From the NCBI GenBank assembly GCA_945836565.1, contig CAMALN010000040.1:1-10256 (forward strand): a stretch of 10,256 nt of DNA. Direction: 5' to 3'. The position numbers and the translations under genes are program-made. Under the pieces are notes generated by a model. The model had not been told where the DNA came from, ran no database searches, and saw nothing but the letters and a program-made list of their open reading frames with translations. The stretch is from an uncultured Lachnospiraceae bacterium (GTDB lineage Bacteria; Bacillota; Clostridia; Lachnospirales; Lachnospiraceae). Positions 1 to 6,957 of this stretch are shown here, one piece after another (position 1 is the first letter of the stretch; every line of letters begins with the position of its first letter).

Positions 1-521
1 TCAAAGAAAGATATAAAAGTTCTCCGAGTGAATATAGGCAAAGGAGAAGGAGTGGTAATTAGCAAGTTATTATTTAGGTACAAATAAGAATTTGACTTGT
101 GGATTGGCATTGCAGCAGGGCTTATGGAAGCAACGAGTTCTTTAGAACGTATGCCGCAGCGTTTTCCTTTTTTTGAAGAAGCGTATATACCGACGAATAA
201 ATATCATAAGATGTTTGTTGCAAAGTGGCATATCTGTTTGGAATCGACCTTTTAACAAACGAGTTTATCTGGATTAATATCGCGAGAAATAGTAATTCCA
301 GAGTTGCGGGGGATACATCACTTGCTTTTCTGCTGGATTATTTCCATATCACCGATATTATGAATGTGCATGATTTCTTTTCCATGATGGCGAGTGAAAT
401 TGTTGAGAATCCTATGGAAGCTGATGTGGTTGTGACAGATTATGAAACAATTTGTGCTGATGATGCCGAGATAATACGAGAGTATGATTTTGAAAGAATA
501 AAGGTTTTAATGGAAGGTTAA
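1..521 (+). pseudogene. Broken 3' part of a gene, faintly like Ter-locus-associated proteins
   Basis: Frame 1 is open from the left edge to a TAA at 85-87. It then stays open to about 225 (residues such as FDLWIGIAAGLMEA and FFEEAYIPTNKYHKMFVA), after which the reading continues in another frame as AYLFGIDLLTNEFIWINIA through to the TAA at 519-521. Adding one A to the AAA run at 222-224 joins the two halves (FVAKVAYLFGID), so a single-base loss explains the break. The 225 GTG has no good ribosome binding site and is unlikely to be a true start. The C-terminal pattern 'DLxTxEFIWINIA ... ASEIVENPMEADVVVTD' reminds me of the C-terminal part of TerD-associated cytoplasmic proteins, but that is memory of a pattern, not an alignment. 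The stop at 85 may instead separate two genes, with 1-87 the end of an unrelated CDS. Family call is weak; the disruption is clearer. Confidence 0.45.
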
Positions 522-526
522 TATAG

Positions 527-564
527 AACAGAGGCATTCCTTATAGGGACGCCTTTGTTTTTTT
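527..564 (+). terminator. Rho-independent terminator
   Basis: AACAGAGGC (527-535) pairs with GCCTTTGTT (551-559) with one G-T wobble. Inside it TTCC can pair further with GGGA. A run of seven T (558-564) follows at once. It lies six bases after the TAA of the broken gene at 1-521 and is well placed to end its transcript. Confidence 0.8.
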
Positions 565-607
565 GACAAAAATCTATTGAAGGGGTAATTGTATATGCTA
601 TTATGAT
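563..607 (+). promoter_or_regulatory. Promoter region upstream of the HTH-like gene
   Basis: A consensus -35 TTGACA sits at 563-568, overlapping the T-run of the terminator. The exact -10 is uncertain: TAATTG (586-591) has the right 17-bp spacing but is weak, while TATGAT (602-607) is good but fits better with TTGAAG (577-582) at 19 bp. Either choice starts a transcript just before the palindrome at 623-646 and the gene at 703. Confidence 0.45.
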
Positions 608-622
608 AGGGGAATAGACATA

Positions 623-646
623 TAAAGGCGTATATATACACCTTTA
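623..646. promoter_or_regulatory. 24-bp near-perfect palindrome, candidate operator
   Basis: TAAAGG and CCTTTA arms flank a GTATATATAC core, with only one mismatched pair (C629 against A640). It lies between the putative -10 and the start codon of the HTH-like gene, about 56 bp ahead of the ATG, where a repressor site would be expected. There is no T-run after it, so it is not a terminator. Autoregulation by the downstream HTH-like protein is inference. Confidence 0.45.
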
Positions 647-702
647 ATAAATGATTGTATTTAGTGTAAAGTAAAAATCTATGAGTGGGGAGACTGTTGC
701 CT

Positions 703-1226
703 ATGTCAAAACGTTCAATATTTAATACATACAAATTTTTGTCAGTACTAAAAGAGAATACAGATAAGGATCACACAATAACACAGCACGGAATAAGAAA
801 ATTACTTGGAGAAGAAAAAGCCAGGGATGTTTTGGGAGATAAGGGGACATTTACAAGGAGACTAAAAGAACTTGCAGATGCTTTGAACTTGCTTTTCTTC
901 TTGAAAAAATTGAGGAGACCGTAGAATTTACAGAAGATGAAAAGCAGTCACTTAAGAGGAGACTGACTAAGGCAGTAAGTAGTAAATACTTCGACGTAGA
1001 TTCCGTGGATTCACAGGCGGTTATAATTGATGACGGTTCATTGGAAAAAAAGATTGCTGAATGTGTCAAGAAATACGAAGCAAAATCAATTACTATCTGC
1101 GAGTACTGTGGTGCTGATAACGCAGACGTTTGTAACGAACCACCGGTGTTTAGGTGGGTAACAGCATTATGTCCTTCATGTAAGGAAAAAAGAATTGCCC
1201 TCTATAATAGGAAACTGGACGAATAA
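703..1226 (+). pseudogene. Frameshifted HTH-like regulator with C-terminal four-cysteine motif
   Basis: ATG 703 follows GGGGAGA (687-693) at 9 nt and is preferred over an in-frame GTG at 685. The first frame gives MSKRSIFNTYKFLSVLKENT, a helix-turn-helix-like stretch ending in FTRRLKELADAL, then stops at 925 or just before. The neighbouring frame carries FELAFLLEKIEETVEF, a helical stretch to SSKYF, and then CEYC and CPSC pairs about 27 residues apart, ending at TAA 1224-1226. That second frame has no good start of its own: the GTG at 1005 lacks an RBS and cuts off the helical part. Adding one T to the TTT run at 882-884 gives ADAFELAFLLEK and a continuous protein of 174 residues. The N-terminal half plus the helical linker resemble the start of WYL-family regulators, but the WYL barrel is absent and a zinc-binding-like knuckle stands in its place. 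The break may be real decay, a sequencing error or, less likely, recoding. Confidence 0.55.
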
Positions 1227-1276
1227 GCCCATTACAAAGAAGAAATTCTGGAAAAGAGATTCTACAGAGCAGTACG

Positions 1277-1453
1277 ATGAGAAATAGAGCATGTAAAGGA
1301 ATACTTGCCGGAGCATTAATGGATATGAATAAGCTTTGTGAAAAATTTCATTTAGACCCTGTGTATGTAGATGATGGTACAGATTTAGGACAAGATTTAA
1401 CCAACTGTTTAATTCAGAATCTTAAGAGGGATAAGTATGGAGAAAAATTATGA
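1277..1453 (+). CDS. Small unrecognised ORF, 58 aa
   Basis: ATG 1277 to TGA 1451-1453 encodes 58 residues beginning MRNRACKGILAGALMDMNKL and ending NLKRDKYGEKL. I do not recognise the family. It looks like ordinary soluble protein sequence, with mixed charged and hydrophobic residues and no membrane segment. No convincing ribosome binding site precedes the ATG, so it may be a remnant of a longer gene rather than a functional small gene. Its stop overlaps the start of the next tiny ORF as ATGA, a coupling arrangement often seen in operons. The rest of the 1227-1586 stretch holds only that tiny ORF and the promoter of the lipoprotein gene. Confidence 0.3.
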   Translation: MRNRACKGILAGALMDMNKLCEKFHLDPVYVDDGTDLGQDLTNCLIQNLKRDKYGEKL

Positions 1454-1533
1454 GCCGAATTTATGCAAGAGTCGATAGGAAAAACTTTAAGAAAAAAATG
1501 TTATTTTTTGCCACATTGTGTTATAATAAATAA
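1450..1533 (+). other. Very short ORF (27 aa), possible gene remnant
   Basis: ATG 1450 overlaps the previous stop (ATGA) and has GGAG at 1439-1442, 7 nt upstream, which is a good ribosome binding site for so short a frame. The peptide starts MSRIYARVD and soon becomes lysine-rich. 'RIYARV' recalls the first strand of serine recombinases, in which the next residues hold the catalytic serine; here that position is Asp-Arg and the rest of the domain is missing. It could be a truncated recombinase start or chance. The stop at 1531-1533 lies beyond the -10 of the downstream promoter. Confidence 0.2.
1519..1527 (+). promoter_or_regulatory. Extended -10 promoter of the lipoprotein-chemoreceptor operon
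   Basis: TGTTATAAT is a consensus TATAAT (1522-1527) preceded by TGn, the extended -10 element that can work without a good -35. No convincing -35 is visible at 17 bp. Transcription would begin near 1534, giving a leader of about 53 nt before the ATG at 1587. Confidence 0.6.
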
Positions 1534-1586
1534 CCATAGAAATATATTAACTGTTCGGAAAACATAAAAATTGAAAGGATGTTAGC

Positions 1587-2828
1587 ATGCGAAAAAAAAT
1601 ATTATCTTTATTTATTATGACACTCATGAGTCTTTCGTTGGTTGCCTGTGGTAATGACGTTATCATTGATGTGGTAACAAATGATGGGGTCTCAGATGTA
1701 TCGCAGGAGGTCTCACAGAATGATGCTTCTGAGAAAGAAGAGCAAACGGTTAATAATACCGTACCGGATACGAATCCGGCAGGAATGCCAACCATTTCCC
1801 TGGAGGATATCAAGGTGGGAATCCTATACATAGGAAGTGCCTCTGAAACCTCCGGATATACATATGCGCATGAGCTTGGAATTCAAGGCATGATATCGAA
1901 TCTGGGAATATCGGACAGCCAGGTAATACGTAAAGAGAATGTCGACGATGGTGATACTGCTGCTGTAACAAAAGCGTTGGATGAATGTATCGAAGAAGGC
2001 TGTAATGTTATATTCGCCACAAGCTGGGGTTATATGGATGAAACTGCTGAGTATGCAGAAAAATATCCTGATATATACTTTGCTCACGGAACCGGATATA
2101 TGAGCAATAATAAAAACTTCACAAATTATTTTGGAAGGATATATCAGGCGAGATATCTGTCAGGTATCGTTGCAGGCTTGAAGACGGAAAGCAATATAAT
2201 CGGATATGTATCAGCTATGGGTAGTGATAACAGCGAATGTACCGGTGGTATAGACGCATTTGCAATGGGAGTTGAGTCGGTAAATCCGGATGCTAAGGTA
2301 CTGGTTGCAGTAACGAATTCATGGTTCTCGCCGGATGATGAAAAAGCGGCAGCAGATGCGTTGATTGCACAGGGGTGTGATGTACTTGCACAGCATGTGG
2401 ATACAACAGCACCACAGACTGCTTCTGAGAACAACGGAACCTGGGCAATTGGATATAACTCAGATATGAGTAAGGAAACACCAAATGCTACACTTACATC
2501 AGTTATATGGAATTGGAGTGCATATTACACCTCGTATGTAAACAGCATAGTGAACGCAACCTATGACGGTTCGAATTATTACGGTGGTATGGAGGACAGC
2601 CTCGTAGGTCTTACTTCTTTATCAGGCTTATGTGATGAGGAGACAGCGGCAAAGGTTAGTGAGGCCCAGAAGAAGATATTGACCGGAGAATTCGGTGTCT
2701 TTGATGGCGAAATAGTGACAAATGACGGAACGACAGTCGGAGAAGCAGGCAAAACATTAGACGATGCAACTATAACAGGCGGAATCAATTGGTATTATAA
2801 AAATGTACAGGTAATCAATTGGAAATAG
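1587..2828 (+). CDS. BMP/PnrA-family substrate-binding lipoprotein
   Basis: This 413-residue protein is an exported lipoprotein anchored to the outer face of the membrane. Residues 1-21 form a signal peptide with a lipobox LVAC (Cys21), followed by a flexible acidic and polar linker to about residue 70. The binding domain begins at IKVGILYIGS (about 75) and shows family features of the BMP/Med class: EGCNVIFATSWGY (137-149), a YFGRIYQARYLSGIVAG stretch (181-197), GIDAFAMGVESVNPDAKV (221-238) and a C-terminal GGINWYY. Members bind nucleosides or related small ligands for ABC import, but the ligand here cannot be read from sequence. ATG 1587 has GAAAGGA (1573-1579) 7 nt upstream. The chemoreceptor gene follows after 11 nt, and no permease or ATPase gene lies beside it. 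That context suggests a sensing role, with transport via a distant ABC system as the alternative. Confidence 0.9.
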   Translation: MRKKILSLFIMTLMSLSLVACGNDVIIDVVTNDGVSDVSQEVSQNDASEKEEQTVNNTVPDTNPAGMPTISLEDIKVGILYIGSASETSGYTYAHELGIQGMISNLGISDSQVIRKENVDDGDTAAVTKALDECIEEGCNVIFATSWGYMDETAEYAEKYPDIYFAHGTGYMSNNKNFTNYFGRIYQARYLSGIVAGLKTESNIIGYVSAMGSDNSECTGGIDAFAMGVESVNPDAKVLVAVTNSWFSPDDEKAAADALIAQGCDVLAQHVDTTAPQTASENNGTWAIGYNSDMSKETPNATLTSVIWNWSAYYTSYVNSIVNATYDGSNYYGGMEDSLVGLTSLSGLCDEETAAKVSEAQKKILTGEFGVFDGEIVTNDGTTVGEAGKTLDDATITGGINWYYKNVQVINWK

Positions 2829-2832
2829 GAGG
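2827..2832 (+). promoter_or_regulatory. Shine-Dalgarno that decides a TTG start
   Basis: A perfect AGGAGG overlaps the TAG stop of the lipoprotein gene (2826-2828) and lies 7 nt before TTG 2840-2842. An earlier in-frame TTG at 2819 has no such site and would place the AGGAGG inside the coding region, so 2840 is taken as the start. Confidence 0.8.
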
Positions 2833-2839
2833 CATTATA

Positions 2840-4555
2840 TTGAAATTCTTTCGTAATTTAAAGTTACAATATAAAGTAATTTTAATGGCTGTAATGCCTG
2901 TTTTGATTATGTGTATTGTAGCTATAGTAATCAATAATACGGTTGTAAAAAATAAGCTATTAAATGATACGAAGCTTGAGCTTAAGGCAACTGCGAAGGC
3001 AGTTTTAGCTGCATACGACCAAAATACCGGTGATTATTTTGAAAATGCTGCCGGAGATGTCTGGAAGGGAGCTTATAATGTTTCTTTATCGACCCCATTT
3101 ATCGATGATATCTATAATAAAACCGGTATTGCCATTACGTTCTTCTATGGAGACAGGAGACTGGTAACATCGTTAACTGATTCAAACGGTCAAAGACTGG
3201 TTGGTTCAAGTGCAGGTGAATTTGTTGTTGAAAACGTTTTACAGGACGGAAATGAAGTATTTACAAACAGGGTATTGGTAGAAGACACATTTTATTTTGG
3301 ATATTACATACCGGTATATCAGAATAACAGCAACGAAGTAATAGGAATGATATTTGCCGGCATGCCGGTAAGTATGGTGACAGAAAGCCTGAACCTTATA
3401 ACGAAGGTATTTGCAATTGCAATCATAGTCATTTTGGTACTGACCACAATAATCTGTGCACTTGTTGCAAGAGGAATAGCGAAGAGTATTCAGAGCAGCA
3501 TGAATGTAGTACAGCAGATATCGGAGGGAAATCTGAATGTAGAAATCCAGGCTGAGTCGCTTAACCGAAAGGACGAGGTCGGAGCTCTGTCGCTTAGCAC
3601 GAAGAAGCTACAGGACAATCTCTCACATATTATAGGGCTGATATCTGAGAATACAATGACCCTCAACGCATCATCAGAGGAAATGAACTCTGTCGCAGGC
3701 CTGGCAAGTGATGCGGTAGGAAATATCAATAACAACCTTCAGGATGTCTTGACCGGCGCCACTGAACAGACCGGAAATGTACTTAATATACAGCAGAACA
3801 TAGATAATATTAACAGACATATTGAGAATACATTGGTACAGGTCGACCAGCTGTCCGATGCAACAAACAGCATGCAGTATGCCGGAAACAGTGTAAACGA
3901 TACATTGAAGCAGCTTAATATTACTAATCAGGATGTACTTGCTGAGATCGGAAATATACAGCAGCAGACCATACAGACCAATGAATCTGTTGAGAGAATT
4001 ATACGTGCTGTAACACTTATTTCCGATATTGCTGAGCAAACTAATCTGCTTTCTCTTAATGCATCAATTGAAGCGGCCAGAGCCGGTGAGGCGGGTCGTG
4101 GATTTGCGGTTGTTGCAGGGGAAATCAGCACACTTGCTAACCAGAGCAATGAAGCTTCAGCAGAGATTTCGGAGATTGTTCGCCTTTTGAGTGATAATTC
4201 GAACCTTACAGTAGAGATAATGAATTCTGTGCTAAGTGCAATAAATCAACAGACACAGAGCGTTAAGGATACGGCAAGCATATTCGCAGAGGTTCACAGA
4301 CACATTTCTACAGTTACAAATGGCGTAAATGTAATCCGTGAGGCAACCAAGCAACTTGTAAAGGAGACAGATGCAATAACCCACGATATAAATAATCTTA
4401 GTGATATTGCTTCAAATAACGAGGATACAGTCAAGGGCACTATAAACTATAGTGATGATGTGCTGAGCACGGTAAATAGCGTCTCAGATATGTCAGTTGA
4501 GATTAGCTCTTCTGCAAATGATATGGCTGAGATAGTATCACAGTTCAATATATAG
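2840..4555 (+). CDS. Methyl-accepting chemotaxis protein with a single Cache-like sensor domain
   Basis: The protein has 571 residues when started at the TTG with AGGAGG 7 nt upstream. A first membrane segment lies at about 13-32. An extracytoplasmic sensor domain of about 150 residues follows; FFYGDRRLVTSL, GQRLVGSSAGE and YIPVYQNNSNEVIGMIFAG fit single-Cache domains of the sCache_3 kind. The second membrane segment is at about 188-211, then HAMP (to about 265), then a long helical signalling region. The conserved hairpin tip reads ISDIAEQTNLLSLNASIEAA, continuing through RAGEAGRGFAVVA (about 394-426), the CheA/CheW contact region of methyl-accepting proteins. The C-terminus ends VSQFNI, with no CheR-docking pentapeptide. 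It is co-transcribed with the BMP lipoprotein, which may present ligand to the Cache domain (inference). Its stop is 7 bp from that of the convergent operon. Confidence 0.95.
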   Translation: MKFFRNLKLQYKVILMAVMPVLIMCIVAIVINNTVVKNKLLNDTKLELKATAKAVLAAYDQNTGDYFENAAGDVWKGAYNVSLSTPFIDDIYNKTGIAITFFYGDRRLVTSLTDSNGQRLVGSSAGEFVVENVLQDGNEVFTNRVLVEDTFYFGYYIPVYQNNSNEVIGMIFAGMPVSMVTESLNLITKVFAIAIIVILVLTTIICALVARGIAKSIQSSMNVVQQISEGNLNVEIQAESLNRKDEVGALSLSTKKLQDNLSHIIGLISENTMTLNASSEEMNSVAGLASDAVGNINNNLQDVLTGATEQTGNVLNIQQNIDNINRHIENTLVQVDQLSDATNSMQYAGNSVNDTLKQLNITNQDVLAEIGNIQQQTIQTNESVERIIRAVTLISDIAEQTNLLSLNASIEAARAGEAGRGFAVVAGEISTLANQSNEASAEISEIVRLLSDNSNLTVEIMNSVLSAINQQTQSVKDTASIFAEVHRHISTVTNGVNVIREATKQLVKETDAITHDINNLSDIASNNEDTVKGTINYSDDVLSTVNSVSDMSVEISSSANDMAEIVSQFNI

Positions 4556-4568
4556 GGACTTTCTATAT
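4550..4568. repeat. Short inverted repeat holding both convergent stop codons
   Basis: ATATAG (4550-4555) and CTATAT (4563-4568) form a 6-bp stem with a 7-nt loop. The TAG of the chemoreceptor gene and the TAG of the minus-strand VWA gene each lie in one arm. The stem is AT-rich and no long T-run follows on either strand, so at best it is a weak bidirectional terminator. No better terminator is visible between the two operons. Confidence 0.3.
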
Positions 4569-5855
4569 CTTTATTCTTGCTATCCTTCCCCAGGGAGGAG
4601 TGATGTCATCATTGTTGATAATCCATAGCACCGGTATATCTTGTGCGGCTGCTTCGTCGGGAAAGGGTGCGTACCCATCGGTCAATATTATGATGCTGGC
4701 AGGAGGCTCGTCCATCATAAAGTCACGGATATAATCAAATATAATGTCGAAGCTGGTTCCGCCGCCACCCTGCGGTTTGATAGACATGAATTCATCCTCG
4801 TCTACAAAAGGAACAGGCTCAACGACAGCTGAATCGAAAAAGCCGAGCCAGCCCTCAAGTCTTCCGTTGAACTGGTCGATTGCACCCTTTATCTCTGAAT
4901 ATGCCATAGTAACCATGTCATCAGATACTGAGCCGGAGGTGTCTATCATAAATAGTATATCGGCGACCTTTTCATCCTTCTCATTGAAATCCGGCAGGTA
5001 GAACGGATTGTCATCGAACCTTCTGTCCGGTGGTGAAAATGAATAGTCTACGATATCCTCCTGCACAAAATCTGTTAGTATGGTACGCCAGTCAAGCTGT
5101 GGGTGCCTTAGCTCATGTAACAGTCTTTGTGCTGCTAAAGGTATTAAGCCTCTTGCATTAGACGGATCACGTATCTCGATGGCTTTCACGGCATCACTAA
5201 GGTGCTTTGACCATTGGTCCCAAAGCTTCTTATCAGACTTATGTTTGTCCCATTTTGTATGGTTATCCCAATTACTTGAAATCTGATTACCTGAACCCAT
5301 AGAATCAGATTTGAGTCCGCTTGCATTGCTCGGAAACATTGTTGTACCACCGGATTCAATTGAGGTGGATTTGCCTTGAAGTTTGTCTCCGGGGTCGTTA
5401 GATTTTTTAAGCATAGCGTAGACTTGCTCAGCGGTATATTCATAGCCTTCTTTTCCGTCCGGTGCGATATGCATGGATTCACCGTATTTTTTCAGAGTGA
5501 TTGAAGCAGGATTATTGTTGTTTGACTTTAGTATGTTTGAATTGACAACTATATCACAGGCGATATTAAAATTCTCTTTATCAAAATGCTCGCCTCGTAA
5601 GCAATGCTTCAAAACCACGTGCATAATCTCATGCATGAGGACGAAATCAAGCTCTGAATCACTTAGGTCATCCAGAAAAGACGGGGCAAAGTATATGTGC
5701 ATGCCATCTGTTGCGGCTGTGCCGATAGTTTCATTTAGGGCAAACCTCATGTGCATCAAAAGCAAACCATAGAAGCCATGGTTTATTAAAATGCGCATTC
5801 GCGACAACAGAAGACGTTTAATATATTCTTTTTTCTTGGTCTCAGAAAGCTCCAT
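4563..5855 (-). CDS. DUF2201-type protein: HExxH metallopeptidase-like domain plus VWA domain
   Basis: The 430-residue protein has two recognisable parts. The N-terminal half (about 15-150) carries LMHEIMHVVLKHC, an intact HExxH zinc motif at 75-79, followed by ACDIVVN (99-105), as in the putative metallopeptidase domain of the DUF2201 family. A polar linker rich in Ser, Asn and Lys spans about 150-215. The C-terminal part (about 297-430) is a VWA fold with an intact metal-ion-dependent adhesion site: DTSGS (305-309), GGTS (365-368) and LTDG (391-394). No signal peptide or membrane segment is seen, so it should be cytoplasmic. ATG 5855 has AAGGGAAG 8 nt upstream and overlaps the end of the MoxR-type ATPase gene by 14 nt, suggesting translational coupling. 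VWA proteins of this sort usually partner a MoxR ATPase. Whether the HExxH site is catalytic is not known. Confidence 0.9.
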   Translation of the reverse strand: MELSETKKKEYIKRLLLSRMRILINHGFYGLLLMHMRFALNETIGTAATDGMHIYFAPSFLDDLSDSELDFVLMHEIMHVVLKHCLRGEHFDKENFNIACDIVVNSNILKSNNNNPASITLKKYGESMHIAPDGKEGYEYTAEQVYAMLKKSNDPGDKLQGKSTSIESGGTTMFPSNASGLKSDSMGSGNQISSNWDNHTKWDKHKSDKKLWDQWSKHLSDAVKAIEIRDPSNARGLIPLAAQRLLHELRHPQLDWRTILTDFVQEDIVDYSFSPPDRRFDDNPFYLPDFNEKDEKVADILFMIDTSGSVSDDMVTMAYSEIKGAIDQFNGRLEGWLGFFDSAVVEPVPFVDEDEFMSIKPQGGGGTSFDIIFDYIRDFMMDEPPASIIILTDGYAPFPDEAAAQDIPVLWIINNDDITPPWGRIARIKI

Positions 5856-6957
5856 TCATAACACTTCCCTTCGTTTGCAGCCATTTCATGAATTCGGGAA
5901 TCATAACAAGCTTGTCCCTGTATCCCGGTTCTATGTACATATAGTCGCGCATTAAAACGGCAGAATAATCCGGTGGCATCTGCATAGCATATCTGATGGA
6001 ATTAGCTATGCGTGACATCTCGGTTTTGTGTTCTCCGGCATATGCTACCATAGAAGAGACGAGAGCATACAGGGCGTCCGGTTCTTTTGGAAGAGAAGGA
6101 AGCTTTCCGTCAAAGATATCGCTGATGCTTGGCAAGCTCTTATATACATTTGTCCATGAACGAAATTCTATGGCAGTACCTGTTCCTACCAAACCACAGA
6201 TTAGAGGGTACATCTCCTCCGTGTCTCCGTTGATATCGTTGAGAAGTCTGCTCACCATCTCCCATGAACGTGGAGTTGGGAATGCAAGGTCATTATGTGT
6301 AGCGTCAAAGCTGATAAGCATATCCTGTCGGAAGGACAGAAAACCGATTACCTTGCTGTTTATGCCGTTTTGTATGGCCCATTCCTTCCAGGACTCAAAG
6401 CTTTCTGAGACCTCTATATGCATAAGACGGTTTGCCAATGCCTTTGGCATCTTGTAGGCTACGGATTTATCTGTTGTACGGTTGCCGGCAGCTATTACTA
6501 TGCAGTTGTCAGGGAGCTTATGTTCGCCGACAACGCGGTCAAGTGTTATCTGATATGCAGCGGCCTGAACTGACTGCGGTGCAGCAGATATCTCGTCCAG
6601 AAATAAGATGTTCACGACATCCTCGCTTGGATTCATCTGAAATATCTGCGGCTTAAGCCATATAGCCAGAGTCTTATCTGCATTTGCTGTAGGTATACCT
6701 CTTAGGTCGATAGGGTTATATAGCAGCAGGCGGACGTCGGTGACGTGTACGTCCTTAGCTGTAGCATCTTCAATAGCCGCGGCTATCTGTCTCACAGCCT
6801 GAGATTTACCGATGCCCGGTGGACCCCATAGCATAACAGATGGCATCATATTCATAGGCATGTCTCGATATATGAGTCGGTTATAAGAGTCAGATAAAAG
6901 TGATACAATCTCATTTACTGACATTTCAGGTACATTGGTTAAATTAGCTTCCTTCAT
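5842..6957 (-). CDS. MoxR-type AAA+ ATPase
   Basis: With ATG 6957 the product has 371 residues. The Walker A motif is GPPGIGKS (45-52), Walker B is ILFLDE (117-122), the sensor-1 asparagine is in IAAGNR (155-160), and ALANRLMHIEV near 174 holds the likely arginine finger. This order and the LDEISAAPQSVQAAAYQI stretch are typical of the MoxR/RavA branch, which remodels proteins together with a VWA partner. That partner is encoded directly downstream. GGGGGTG (6965-6971) lies 7 nt before ATG 6957. An earlier in-frame ATG at 6978 would add seven residues but has no good ribosome binding site. The gene overlaps the helicase gene by 14 nt and the VWA gene by 14 nt. The C-terminal 100 residues do not resemble any domain I can name. 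Confidence 0.92.
   Translation of the reverse strand: MKEANLTNVPEMSVNEIVSLLSDSYNRLIYRDMPMNMMPSVMLWGPPGIGKSQAVRQIAAAIEDATAKDVHVTDVRLLLYNPIDLRGIPTANADKTLAIWLKPQIFQMNPSEDVVNILFLDEISAAPQSVQAAAYQITLDRVVGEHKLPDNCIVIAAGNRTTDKSVAYKMPKALANRLMHIEVSESFESWKEWAIQNGINSKVIGFLSFRQDMLISFDATHNDLAFPTPRSWEMVSRLLNDINGDTEEMYPLICGLVGTGTAIEFRSWTNVYKSLPSISDIFDGKLPSLPKEPDALYALVSSMVAYAGEHKTEMSRIANSIRYAMQMPPDYSAVLMRDYMYIEPGYRDKLVMIPEFMKWLQTKGSVMNGAF

Noticed and set aside
623-646. Palindrome as a transcription terminator
   Set aside because: No T-run follows on either strand and the core is TA-rich, so a stable RNA hairpin terminator is unlikely; an operator fits better.
507-734. 75-codon minus-strand frame
   Set aside because: It crosses the terminator, promoter region and palindrome, and the product is rich in Tyr/Phe/Asn as expected for translated AT-rich intergenic DNA.
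2819-2821. Earlier in-frame TTG as start of the chemoreceptor
   Set aside because: It would overlap the lipoprotein gene and lacks an RBS, whereas TTG 2840 has AGGAGG 7 nt upstream.
3674-4039. 121-codon minus-strand frame inside the chemoreceptor gene
   Set aside because: The plus strand encodes a clear methyl-accepting signalling domain here; the antisense product has no recognisable pattern.
5996-6457. 153-codon open frame on the plus strand
   Set aside because: It lies wholly inside the MoxR-type ATPase gene on the other strand, has no ribosome binding site and reads as Ser/Arg-rich sequence without a family pattern.
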